Source: Tropicibacter sp. Alg240-R139
Lineage (GTDB): Bacteria; Pseudomonadota; Alphaproteobacteria; Rhodobacterales; Rhodobacteraceae
Length of the DNA stretch: 64,000 nt
NCBI RefSeq assembly: GCF_900537075.1
Contig: NZ_UNRA01000002.1
Coordinates: forward strand, 545,249 to 609,248
Reading direction: 5' to 3'
Shown here: piece by piece, positions 54,692 to 63,034 of the stretch
How the letters are laid out: the number at the start of each line of letters is the position of its first letter
Position numbering within the stretch: the stretch's first letter is position 1
Position numbers and translations under genes: made by a program
The notes under the pieces: generated by a model
Told to the model about the DNA's origin: nothing
Database searches by the model: none
The model's input: the letters and a program-made list of their open reading frames with translations, nothing else

Positions 54692-54769
54692 AATGCCCCG
54701 ACGTTTTGGTGGCCTGGTGCGCATGTTCGCGGCAGAGTGTGGGCAACAGTGAATGAGGAGAAGCCACGC

Positions 54770-55552
54770 ATGGCACGTGTATCGGTTGAATATCAAAACG
54801 ACATCGCCCGGGTGACCCTGACACGGGGCGACAAGATGAATGCGCTTGATAAGGCGATGATCGAGGCCATTGTGTCCGCTGGACAGGAAGTTGCCGCCTC
54901 GGACGCACGGGCGGTGGTCTTGTCTGGTGAAGGTAAATCGTTCTGCGCAGGTCTGGATATGGCGAGCTTTGGCACACTGGCAGCAAGTGGTAACACGGAC
55001 TGGATCATGGAACGAACCCATGAGGACGCAAACCTGTTCCAAGAGGTTGCGCTAGTCTGGCGGCGGGTCAAGGTGCCGGTGATCGCGGCCATCCAAGGTG
55101 CGGTTTATGGGGGGGGGCTGCAACTAGCGCTTGGAGCGGACATTCGTATCGCTACGCCAGACGCCAAGTTTTCGGTCATGGAAATGAAATGGGGTCTGAT
55201 CCCTGATATGGGGGGCATGGTTTTGTTGCCGCAACTGATGCGGTCCGATGCGTTGCGCCAGATGACCTATACCGCGCGGCCGGTGGATGCCAATCAAGCG
55301 CTGGCCTGGGGTTTGGTGACCTCGATTGCGGACGATCCGGTGACGGCGGCTTTGGCACTGGCTGAAGAGATTGTGGGCAAGAGCCCAAGCGCCATTCGAG
55401 CAGCCAAGCGTCTGATCGACGTCGCAGAAAGCCATGGCCGTCAGGATGTGCTGCTGGCTGAAAGCGCTGAGCAGGGCAAGCTGATCGGCGGAGCTGAGCA
55501 GATGGAAGTGATCGCCGCCAACCTGCAAGGGCGGGCTCCGGTGTTCAAGTGA
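54770..55552 (+). CDS. Enoyl-CoA hydratase/isomerase (crotonase) family
   Basis: 260 residues. Oxyanion hole segments: GKSFCAGLDMASFG and IQGAVYGGGLQLALGADIRIA; SVMEMKWGLIPDMGGMVLLPQLM follows. The usual catalytic Glu pair is not obvious (MEMKWGLIPDMGG has Asp), so function may be isomerase or another crotonase reaction. ATG 54770 follows GAGGAG. It lies 78 bp after the SMP-30-type gene in the same direction. Confidence 0.88.
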   Translation: MARVSVEYQNDIARVTLTRGDKMNALDKAMIEAIVSAGQEVAASDARAVVLSGEGKSFCAGLDMASFGTLAASGNTDWIMERTHEDANLFQEVALVWRRVKVPVIAAIQGAVYGGGLQLALGADIRIATPDAKFSVMEMKWGLIPDMGGMVLLPQLMRSDALRQMTYTARPVDANQALAWGLVTSIADDPVTAALALAEEIVGKSPSAIRAAKRLIDVAESHGRQDVLLAESAEQGKLIGGAEQMEVIAANLQGRAPVFK

Positions 55553-55559
55553 ACGGGCT

Positions 55560-55660
55560 GGTCAAGCTGGCGGGAACTCCCGCACCCGAGCGATCCCGAC
55601 TTCGTCGGCACCGCTAACGGCTTTGGGCCGCGCGTCGGGCAAGGGCGCGCCAGAGCGGGG
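55560..55660 (-). repeat. Intergenic repeat family, copy 3 (unit B, reverse)
   Basis: Only unit B is present, on the reverse strand relative to copy 2. Stem CCGAC-TTC-GTCGG at 55596-55608, flanked by AACTCCCGCACCCGAGCGAT and GCACCGCTAACGGCTTTGGG, nearly identical to copy 2. It lies between convergent crotonase and BenE genes. Confidence 0.8.
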
Positions 55661-55769
55661 TCGGTTCCGAACTGCCCACCGGCCTAGGTCCTGTGATGTG
55701 ACGTACAATCCGGTTCTGAAAGCTCTTCATTTCATTGACACAAGGATGATTGCACGCGGCAGAAATGGA

Positions 55770-56933
55770 TCACGTGGATTTTCGGGACAACAGATACACG
55801 ATGCCGCCGACCAGCAAGCCCCAAACGGCCGCTCCAAGCCCAAAGCCAGTGATACCCGAAGCGGTGATGACAAATGTGATGGCGGCGGCCTCGCGTTCGT
55901 CTGGCATAGCCAGCGCGGCATGCGTGGCGTTGGCCAGCACGCCGATTAGGGCCATGCCTGCAAGTGTCGCCATCAAGAGTGGATCGGCATGGGCAACGAA
56001 GTCAGTGATGGCGGCGGCAAAAACGCCAAGGATGCAATAGAAAGCTCCTGCCATGATCGCAGACCAATAGCGTAAAGCGGGATTGGGGTGACTGTCCTCG
56101 TTCGAGCACATGGCCTGTGTGATCGCGGCGAGACAGGTGGCTGCCGCGCCAAAGGGGGCGGTCAAGATGCTGGCTGCGCCAACCGAAGCGAACAGGGGAC
56201 CGGGTTTGGGCGTATACCGAAAACTGCGCATCACCGCGATGCCGGGAATGTTCTGCGTCGCCATGGTGACCACGAACAGGGGCACGCCGATGCCGATCGT
56301 TGAGGCCAGTGAAAAGGTCGGCGTGATCCAGAGTGGTTGGGTCAGCACTTGATCCGGTGTGATGCTGGCTTCGCCCGCGTTCACGATCACCACGATGGCG
56401 GCGGCGATGACAGCGGCCGGAACGGCGAAGAGGCGGTTGAAGCGTCCTGCAACGAACCAGGTCACAATGACGGGCAAGGCTTGAGCGGGAAGCTCGGCCG
56501 CGGCCTGAAACGGGGCGATGCACAGAGGCAGCAGAACACCCGCCAACATGGCCTGGGCCAGCGTGGTAGGAATAGCCGATGCCAACCGTGCCAAAGGCTG
56601 CCACATCCCGGCCAGCACTGTCAGGGCGCCGGCGCAGACGAAGGCGCCTGCCGCCTCCGCAAAGCCGCCGGCGGGCAGGGCCGACACCGCAAGGAGCGCC
56701 GCTCCCGGTGTCGACCAAGCCACGCTGATCGGTTGGCGGTAGAGCAGGCTGAGGGCGATGGCTGTCAGACCCATCGCCAGCGCCGCGCACATCAGGCCAG
56801 AGGCCGCCTGCGGTGCCGTGGCCCCCATAGCAAAGAGACCTTGGAGGACAATAGGGAAGGAGCTGAAGAAACCCACCACGGCCACGACGAGACCGGTTGA
56901 GATGGTTTGCAAGGGTGGGAAGGGACGCGTCAT
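55770..56933 (-). CDS. BenE-family benzoate/H+ symporter-like transporter
   Basis: 387 residues with about 12 membrane helices. Conserved starting STGLVVAVVGFFSSFPIVLQGLFAMGATAPQAASGL, then PISVAWSTPGAALLAVSALPAGGFAEAAGAFVCAGAL, and later the NIPGIAVMRSFRYTPKPGPLFASVGAASILTAPFGAAATCLAAIT motif of BenE. Aromatic acid uptake is the family role, though no aromatic degradation genes are nearby. Convergent with the crotonase gene across repeat copy 3. Confidence 0.92.
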   Translation of the reverse strand: MTRPFPPLQTISTGLVVAVVGFFSSFPIVLQGLFAMGATAPQAASGLMCAALAMGLTAIALSLLYRQPISVAWSTPGAALLAVSALPAGGFAEAAGAFVCAGALTVLAGMWQPLARLASAIPTTLAQAMLAGVLLPLCIAPFQAAAELPAQALPVIVTWFVAGRFNRLFAVPAAVIAAAIVVIVNAGEASITPDQVLTQPLWITPTFSLASTIGIGVPLFVVTMATQNIPGIAVMRSFRYTPKPGPLFASVGAASILTAPFGAAATCLAAITQAMCSNEDSHPNPALRYWSAIMAGAFYCILGVFAAAITDFVAHADPLLMATLAGMALIGVLANATHAALAMPDEREAAAITFVITASGITGFGLGAAVWGLLVGGIVYLLSRKST

Positions 56934-56992
56934 TCAATGCCTCGTGCTCAATTGGGCCGAGCTAACTATCACAGAGTTGAGAAGGCAATGAA

Positions 56993-57023
56993 AAACCCCG
57001 CCGTTGCGTGCGCGGCGGGGTTT
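56993..57023. terminator. Intrinsic terminator after valS
   Basis: AAACCCCGCCG (56993-57003) and CGGCGGGGTTT (57013-57023) form a perfect 11-bp stem with a 9-base loop. Reading on the minus strand it ends in TTTTT, as required for valS, which stops at 57054. Confidence 0.9.
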
Positions 57024-57053
57024 GGGATTTGAGTATTTGGAAAAAGGTGAAGT

Positions 57054-60000
57054 TCAGGCCAGTTCTTGCAGGCGCGCTAAGGCCTGTTTGATCTTGCCTT
57101 CTTCCTCTTCCCGCGCAGCGAGGTTGGCGCGGGTTTCCTGGACCACCTCCTCGGGCGCGGAGTCCGCGAATTTTGGGTTCTTGAGCCGTCCGCGCAGGCC
57201 GCCAAGCTCTTTGGTCAGTTTACCCAGTGTCTTCTCAAGACGCGCGATTTCCGAGCCGACGTCGATGATGTCAGCCAGTGGCAGGCCAAAGGTGCCGCCC
57301 GCGACCGGGATGGTCACGGTGCCTTTGGGGAACTCATCCACAGCGGTCAGGCTTTCGATCCGGGCCAGACGCTGGATCAGGACGTGGTTGTTGTCCCAGG
57401 CCTCTTGCCCTTTGTCGTCGAGGCTGGAGACCAGCAGCGCTACCTTGAGGCCTGCAGGCACATGGGTCTGCGCGCGCGCCGAGCGCACCGTGTCGATCAG
57501 GCCGATGACCCAGTTCATCTCGCGATCCGCCTCGGCATCGACCAGATCGGCGGCCGTATAGGTCGGCCAATCCGCGTGGATCAGCATCTTGGCGCGCTTT
57601 TCGGCGTGGCCCCAAAGTTCTTCGGTGATGAAGGGCATGATCGGGTGCAGCAGGATCAGCGATTGATCCAGAACCCACCGCAACGTCGCCTGCGTTTCGG
57701 CCTTGGCCGCCGCATCGTCGCCCTGCAGGATCGGCTTCGAGAATTCAAGATACCAGTCACAGACCTTGCCCCAGACAAAGCCGTAAAGTGCTGAGGCCGC
57801 ATCGTTGAAACGATAGCTGTCGAGCGCCGCGTCCACCTCTTCGCGGACCTTGGCTGTCTCGCCGATGATCCATTTGTTCAGGGTCTGCGTCGCCTCAGGG
57901 CGGATGCTCTCGCCGGTGTAGGGGATCTCGTAGTGTTCGGCAAAGCTGAAGGCGTTCCACAGCTTGGTGCCAAAGTTGCGATAGCCGGTGATGCGGTCGC
58001 GGCTGAGTTTCAGCACGCCGCCGATGGCCGCCATGGAGGCGTTAGTAAAGCGCAGGGCGTCGGCGCCGAACTCGTCCACGATGTCCAGCGGGTCGATGAC
58101 GTTGCCGGTGGTCTTGGACATCTTCTTGCCCTTCTCGTCGCGGACAAGCTGGTGCAGGTAGACGGTGTGGAACGGGATGCGTTTTTCGACCGGCAGATCC
58201 TCATCAAGCACAGCCAGCTGCATCATCATCATGCGGGCGACCCAGAAGAACAGGATGTCAAAGCCGGTGATCAGCACATCCGTGGGGAAATAGCGTTGCA
58301 TCTCTTCGGTATCGCCGGGCCAGCCGAGCGTACCGATGGGCCAGAGGCCGGAGGAGAACCAGGTGTCGAGGACGTCGGGATCGCGAGACACTTCCCAAAC
58401 AAGCGTACCATGTTCGTTGCGCTCTGGGATGCCGGCGCCCCCTTGCCCATAGTCTACAAACCTGACTTCAACAGGTTCGTCGGCCTGACTATGGGCGTAC
58501 TCTTCGAACCGAGCTCTAGCTTCCTCTTCGGAAGATGCACAGACGACCATTTCGTTGCCGAAAGTAGAAACCCCGGTGGTTCCGGCTCCAGCTACAGAAA
58601 TGAGTTCGCCGTCACTGCCCGGTTCGTCATCTTTTTCGAACGGAGTCGCATACCAAACCGGAATCTGATGTCCCCACCACAGCTGGCGCGAGATGCACCA
58701 GGGTTCGATGTTTTCCAGCCAGTGATAGTATGTCTTCTCGCCGCTCTCGGGGATGATCTTGACAGTGCCGTCCTTGACCGCATCCAGCGCGGGGCCAACG
58801 ACCTTTTCGGCGTCCACGAACCACTGGTCGGTGAACATCGGCTCGATGACGACTTTGGAGCGGTCGCCAAAGGGTTGCATGATCGGTTTGGCCTCGACCA
58901 GCGGGACGGTGGTGACCGCGGGGGCCTCTTCGCCCTTTTTCAGCTTGGGCTGGGGGCCAAGGCGCGCATCATCAGACGTGGTCATGACGGCCAGACCGTC
59001 GGCGGTGATCTCTTCGACCACCTTGGCGCGCGCCTCGAACCGGTCGAGGCCGCGCAGGTGATCGGGGATCAGGTTGATCGCGTCGATTTCGTTTTCGGTA
59101 AAGGCTTTGCCGCGCGCGTATTCTTGCGTTTTTCCTGCCTCGTCCGCATAGGGCGCGCCGTCTGCCCGCATCGCGCCTTTGGTGTCCATCAGGCGATACA
59201 TCGGGATACCGCCGCGCTTGGCGACCATGTTGTCGTTGAAGTCATGCGCGCCGGTGATCTTTACCGCGCCCGAGCCGAAGTCGGGATCGGGGTAGTCGTC
59301 GGTGATGATCGGGATCTGGCGGCGGTGCTCTTTCGGCCCCACGGGGATTTCGCAGAGCTTGCCGACGATGGGCGCGTACCGCTCGTCCGAGGGGTGGACG
59401 GCCACGGCGCCATCGCCCAGCATGGTTTCGGGGCGGGTGGTGGCGATCGAGATGTAGTCGCGTTCCTCTTCCAGGATCACGGTCCCGTCTTCGTCTTTCT
59501 CGATGTAGGTGTAAGTGACCCCATCCGCGAGTGGGTATTTGAAGTGCCACATGTGGCCCGCGACCTCGATATTTTCTACCTCGAGGTCCGAGATGGCGGT
59601 TTCGAAATGCGGGTCCCAGTTGACCAGACGCTTGCCGCGATAGATCAGGCCCTTGTTGTACATCTCGACAAACACCTTGATGACGGCGTCGTGGAAGTTG
59701 GGCGAGTTCTCGTGGCCCGTGCGCGGGTCACCGGCGGCGCCGGCCATGGTAAAGGCGTTGCGCGACCAGTCACATGTCGAGCCGAGGCGTTTGAGCTGCT
59801 CGACGATGGTGCCGCCATATTCGCCTTTCCATTCCCAGACTTTGGCGAGGAATTCCTCGCGCTGGTAGTCGGTTCGCTTCTTGCCTTCTTCGGCCATCAG
59901 CTTTTTCTCGACCTGCATCTGGGTGGCGATGCCTGCGTGGTCCTGGCCGGGCTGCCAGAGCGTGTCGAAGCCACGCATGCGGTGCCAGCGGATCAGGATG

Positions 60001-60188
60001 TCCTGCAGTGTATTGTTAAAGGCATGGCCCACATGCAGCGCACCCGTCACGTTGGGCGGCGGGATCATAATGGTGAAGCTTTCGTCGCGCGACTTGTTCG
60101 CGCCTGCCTTGAAGCAACCGGCCTCTTCCCAGGCCTTGTAGAGGCGGCTTTCGGCCTCGGCTGCGTTGAATGTTTTTTCCATCGCCAT
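57054..60188 (-). CDS. valS: Valyl-tRNA synthetase
   Basis: 1044 residues, class I synthetase. HIGH motif: [21 protein letters not shown] motif: [14 protein letters not shown]; editing domain with [21 protein letters not shown]; anticodon domain and C-terminal coiled-coil arm ([21 protein letters not shown]). The start at ATG 60188 ([13 protein letters not shown]) has AGGA upstream; a longer in-frame reading enters repeat copy 4 and is rejected. Residues about 512-586 (DNA 58430-58650) are an insert, or a divergent segment, in the region before [10 protein letters not shown], with AGA, AGG, GTA and CAA codons unlike the rest. The enzyme core is intact. Confidence 0.97.
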   Translation of the reverse strand: MAMEKTFNAAEAESRLYKAWEEAGCFKAGANKSRDESFTIMIPPPNVTGALHVGHAFNNTLQDILIRWHRMRGFDTLWQPGQDHAGIATQMQVEKKLMAEEGKKRTDYQREEFLAKVWEWKGEYGGTIVEQLKRLGSTCDWSRNAFTMAGAAGDPRTGHENSPNFHDAVIKVFVEMYNKGLIYRGKRLVNWDPHFETAISDLEVENIEVAGHMWHFKYPLADGVTYTYIEKDEDGTVILEEERDYISIATTRPETMLGDGAVAVHPSDERYAPIVGKLCEIPVGPKEHRRQIPIITDDYPDPDFGSGAVKITGAHDFNDNMVAKRGGIPMYRLMDTKGAMRADGAPYADEAGKTQEYARGKAFTENEIDAINLIPDHLRGLDRFEARAKVVEEITADGLAVMTTSDDARLGPQPKLKKGEEAPAVTTVPLVEAKPIMQPFGDRSKVVIEPMFTDQWFVDAEKVVGPALDAVKDGTVKIIPESGEKTYYHWLENIEPWCISRQLWWGHQIPVWYATPFEKDDEPGSDGELISVAGAGTTGVSTFGNEMVVCASSEEEARARFEEYAHSQADEPVEVRFVDYGQGGAGIPERNEHGTLVWEVSRDPDVLDTWFSSGLWPIGTLGWPGDTEEMQRYFPTDVLITGFDILFFWVARMMMMQLAVLDEDLPVEKRIPFHTVYLHQLVRDEKGKKMSKTTGNVIDPLDIVDEFGADALRFTNASMAAIGGVLKLSRDRITGYRNFGTKLWNAFSFAEHYEIPYTGESIRPEATQTLNKWIIGETAKVREEVDAALDSYRFNDAASALYGFVWGKVCDWYLEFSKPILQGDDAAAKAETQATLRWVLDQSLILLHPIMPFITEELWGHAEKRAKMLIHADWPTYTAADLVDAEADREMNWVIGLIDTVRSARAQTHVPAGLKVALLVSSLDDKGQEAWDNNHVLIQRLARIESLTAVDEFPKGTVTIPVAGGTFGLPLADIIDVGSEIARLEKTLGKLTKELGGLRGRLKNPKFADSAPEEVVQETRANLAAREEEEGKIKQALARLQELA

Positions 60189-60542
60189 CTGATGTTGTCC
60201 TGCGTCATCGAATTCGGGGTCAGCGCCTGCAATAGCGAATGGGGGCGGCAAGGGGAAGGGTTTGTCGATGGGATGGCAAGAGAGTGTGAGGTTTGGGGCC
60301 ATTTGGACGGGGATGCTCCCGCCCGTCGACGATGCCCCTATCGGGACATCTCCTCCCGTTGGGCCGGGCCTCGCTGCGCTCGGCGGTTGGCGCTTGTGGC
60401 GAGACCGACGCCTCAAACGGGACCACGCCGAGCGCAGCGAGGCGCCCGGCCCAAGGCCGTTAGCGGTGCTGGCGAAGCCAGGATTGCTCGGGTGCGGGAG
60501 CGCTTCTGGATCTTTGTGCAGACGGTGTGTCTGAAATCGGTT
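60189..60542. other. Intergenic region between valS and the hydrolase gene
   Basis: 354 bp; 60300-60512 is repeat copy 4 (listed). The part next to valS should hold its promoter. No other feature was seen. Confidence 0.4.
60300..60512 (+). repeat. Intergenic repeat family, copy 4 (units A and B)
   Basis: Unit A has a weaker stem, TGcCCC-TATC-GGGaCA (60333-60348). The two units are joined by a perfect 15-bp inverted repeat, CCTCGCTGCGCTCGG (60369-60383) with CCGAGCGCAGCGAGG (60428-60442). Unit B has CTGGC-GAA-GCCAG (60469-60481), which replaces the CCGAC-GAA-GTCGG stem of copies 2 and 3 by compensatory changes. Confidence 0.8.
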
Positions 60543-61274
60543 TCAGACCTGTGCAAATCTCTCGCGGAAATATGCCTCGACCCTGTGATAGGCCGGATCG
60601 TGAAAGTGCAAGGTCAGCAGGGAATGGTCCTTGCCGGGGAACTCGACCGTTTGCAGGTCCTCGCCAAAGGCCCGCTCCAATGCGCGCATCAGGCGGGCGG
60701 GGGCCACCCCGTCGCCAGTGTATCGCATGGCAAGCCCGGGGCCTTTGCTCTCCATGCCTACGCGTGCCGCGGCGATGTCGGCCTCGCTCATGTGCAGCCT
60801 GTCCCGGCCAAAAAGCGGCAAGGCTGGCTGGCTGGCGACACCACCCAGAACCGCGTCATCCGCCATCAGTGCCAATGCAAAGCTTCCCGTCAGGCACATA
60901 CCGATTACGCCAACACCTGCGGTGTCTTCCTCCGATCGGATATGGCGACACAGCGCGCGCATCCAAGTCGAGATTGGGCTTTGCCGCCCCTTCAGGAACA
61001 CGTTGAATTCGCGTCGGATGCAAAACATGCGCAACGCATTGCGTGTCATCGTCACCTTGCCGAACGAACCAAACAGGTGGGGCAGGTAGACCCTGAACCC
61101 GGAATCCGTCAGCCGATCTACCAGGTCCAGCGTTTCTGGACCGATACCAGGCAACTCCTGAAGTAGTAAGATCGGAGGGCCATGACCCCGGACATGGACG
61201 GTATGCGTGGCCTCTTGACCGGTGCTCAGCGCAGCGGTGAAATCAAAGGTTCGGTCAGGTTCCCACGAGGACAT
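60543..61274 (-). CDS. Dienelactone-hydrolase-family alpha/beta hydrolase
   Basis: 243 residues. The nucleophile Cys is in VGVIGMCLTGSFALALM (GxCxTG, as in dienelactone hydrolases, which use Cys). PILLLQELPGIGPETLDLVDRL is the oxyanion-region strand, and EFPGKDHSLLTLHFHDPAYHRVEAYF holds the late Asp and His. ATG 61274 (MSSWEPDRTF) has no clear ribosome site. It is read in the same direction as the downstream valS, with repeat copy 4 between, and follows the dioxygenase fusion gene 117 bp away; a shared transcript with the fusion is possible but unproved. Confidence 0.87.
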   Translation of the reverse strand: MSSWEPDRTFDFTAALSTGQEATHTVHVRGHGPPILLLQELPGIGPETLDLVDRLTDSGFRVYLPHLFGSFGKVTMTRNALRMFCIRREFNVFLKGRQSPISTWMRALCRHIRSEEDTAGVGVIGMCLTGSFALALMADDAVLGGVASQPALPLFGRDRLHMSEADIAAARVGMESKGPGLAMRYTGDGVAPARLMRALERAFGEDLQTVEFPGKDHSLLTLHFHDPAYHRVEAYFRERFAQV

Positions 61275-61391
61275 GTTGGGGACATAGCGCAGTACACATG
61301 TTAATTCCACGTTTCGCGCTGAAATGCACTGTTTCCGGCCCAAAAGGGCCAAAATCCTGCTATTCCGCCACTTTTTGGGTCAGTTTTGGAG

Positions 61392-62927
61392 TTACTCGGA
61401 CCGATCAGCCGCGATGTCTGTGTTCTGGAGTGGTTCGCGCGCGCCAGGGCGGATCACGTCTGGATCATAGGGCGTACGGTCAAAGACCTCGCGCACCATC
61501 GGCGCGAAAAACTCCAGGGGCAGGTCCTTGTATTCAGGATCAAAAGAAGCCTGATCCCAGCGTTCGCAGAACACCTCGTTGTCCTCGAAATAGGCGTGGC
61601 CGCGATGGCGCTCGCGTTTGTTCTGGTCAAACCCGTCCAGGTGATGACCGTAGTAAAGCATCTGGAAATCGCCGTGGGTATGAACGACCCAGGAACACTG
61701 CTCGCGCACAAAGGGCTTCAGGATCGTGGCGGCGTATTCATCGTGATTGTAGGGGGCATAGATATCGCCGATGTCATGTAGCAGGGCCGAAACGATCCAG
61801 TCGAGGTCGGCCCCATCGCGATACGCTCGGGTGGCTGATTGAACCGAATGTCCAAGGCGTGTGATCTGATAGCCCGACAGGCCTTCGTCCAAATCGACCA
61901 ATGCTTGCAGTAATCGGTCGGCAGTGTGCTTGGTGTGATCGATCTCATGGGCGGTCAGGAATTCATACTCTTCCTTGGTGCCATCTTTCATTTGGGTAAA
62001 GCTGACTTTGTCCACAGTCGGTCCTTCATAGTCGTTTGCGTCTGCATAGGCCTGATAAAGTGAAACATCCTTTGACAGGCCTTGGGCAAGTGCTTTTGTC
62101 TGTTCGGATTGAATTTCGTGGTGCCGGGCAAGAGCCTCTGTCGCGAATAAGCTATCTGGTGTCGGTACATGGACAAACGCGTCCGCAGTGTCAGTTCCAC
62201 GCGCTATCATCGCATAGTCACGGTCGGCCACCTTTTGTCGTGCATTGGGGTTGATATAGCGGATTGCAAAGCCGATCCGCCGGTCATTCGACACGTTGGG
62301 GCCCGAGCCATGGAAGGTCAGCCCGTGATGCAGAGAAATTTGGCCGGGCTGCAACTCAATATGGGTCTTCTCCTCGTCGTTTACGGCCACCGCAATCTCT
62401 TGTCCGCGCGATAGCAGGTTGGTTTCGGCAAACGTGTCGTTGTGCGGCATGATCGGGTTCTTGTGACTGCCTTTGACAAAATCCATGCAGCCGCTGTCGA
62501 TGGTTGCCGGGGACAGGGCCACCCAGGCCGTGACCTGGTCTGATGTTTCTCCCAAGCCCCAGTAGGTCAGGTCCTGGTGCATGCCAACGACGTGTTTGGT
62601 CTGGGGTTCCTTGATAAAGAATTCGGCGGACCAGATCATTAGGTCCGGTCCAAGGATCCCCTCGACCGTGTCCAGAATGCGCGGATCAGTGGCCAGTTTC
62701 GCGGCCAGCGGCATCACTATATGCGCGTGGTTACGCTTGTAGGTCATCAGCGGCTTGGGGAGATCGGCCGCCAGCCAGTCACGCTCGATCCTTTCCAATT
62801 GCGTCCGCAGGTTGGCGGCTTCTTCGGGGGGCATGATCTGAAGCGGGAAAAGAAACCCCTCGTTCCAATATTGGTTCTTCTGCGCGTCGGTCAGATGACC
62901 GTTGTCCAGGGAAAGGGGCTGCGGCAT
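61392..62927 (-). CDS. Fusion of PhyH-type 2-oxoglutarate dioxygenase and PhnZ/MIOX-type HD-domain oxygenase
   Basis: 511 residues in two catalytic modules. N-terminal module (about 1-300): a phytanoyl-CoA dioxygenase-like fold with Fe ligands His-X-Asp in VGMHQDLTYWG (near 115) and the distal His and 2-oxoglutarate Arg in FHGSGPNVSNDRRIGFAIRY (near 205-220). C-terminal module (about 310-500): LGHSVQSATRA (360), LLHDIGD (382), NHDEYA (394), VVHTHGD (416) and RWDQASFD (458), the H...HD...H...H...D pattern of mixed-valence diiron oxygenases such as PhnZ and MIOX. Such enzymes cleave C-P or C-C bonds after PhnY-type hydroxylation; here both are on one chain. Substrate not established. AGGAG precedes the ATG. 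It is divergent from a LysR gene. Confidence 0.9.
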   Translation of the reverse strand: MPQPLSLDNGHLTDAQKNQYWNEGFLFPLQIMPPEEAANLRTQLERIERDWLAADLPKPLMTYKRNHAHIVMPLAAKLATDPRILDTVEGILGPDLMIWSAEFFIKEPQTKHVVGMHQDLTYWGLGETSDQVTAWVALSPATIDSGCMDFVKGSHKNPIMPHNDTFAETNLLSRGQEIAVAVNDEEKTHIELQPGQISLHHGLTFHGSGPNVSNDRRIGFAIRYINPNARQKVADRDYAMIARGTDTADAFVHVPTPDSLFATEALARHHEIQSEQTKALAQGLSKDVSLYQAYADANDYEGPTVDKVSFTQMKDGTKEEYEFLTAHEIDHTKHTADRLLQALVDLDEGLSGYQITRLGHSVQSATRAYRDGADLDWIVSALLHDIGDIYAPYNHDEYAATILKPFVREQCSWVVHTHGDFQMLYYGHHLDGFDQNKRERHRGHAYFEDNEVFCERWDQASFDPEYKDLPLEFFAPMVREVFDRTPYDPDVIRPGAREPLQNTDIAADRSE

Positions 62928-63003
62928 GGTGGCTCCTGGGGCTGCGGATGCGTTGAGCCAAGTTATGCTGTGTCGCGTAATTCTCAGAACGCGAAGTCTT
63001 GCA

Positions 63004-63032
63004 GCTTAGGCTAAGTTTTGCTTAGCCTAAGC
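63004..63032. promoter_or_regulatory. Paired palindromic operator at the lysR start
   Basis: GCTTAGGCTAAG (63004-63015) and CTTAGCCTAAGC (63021-63032) form perfect 12-bp inverted arms around TTTTG. Each arm core, CTTAG-N-CTAAG, is itself a palindrome, so there are two 11-bp sites 16 bp centre to centre. The second ends 3 bases from the lysR ATG and covers its ribosome-binding region. A LysR autoregulatory site, or a hairpin hiding the start, are the plausible readings. Confidence 0.8.
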
Positions 63033-63034
63033 GA

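Noticed and set aside
60189-60416. N-terminal extension of valS
   Set aside because: It reads through repeat copy 4 ([14 protein letters not shown]-type peptide), while the ATG at 60188 has a ribosome site and begins the known valS sequence.
57933-61166. 1077-codon open frame on the plus strand opposite valS
   Set aside because: It lies antisense to valS, a gene with all synthetase motifs; long antisense frames are usual in high-GC genes. It has no ribosome site and crosses repeat copy 4.
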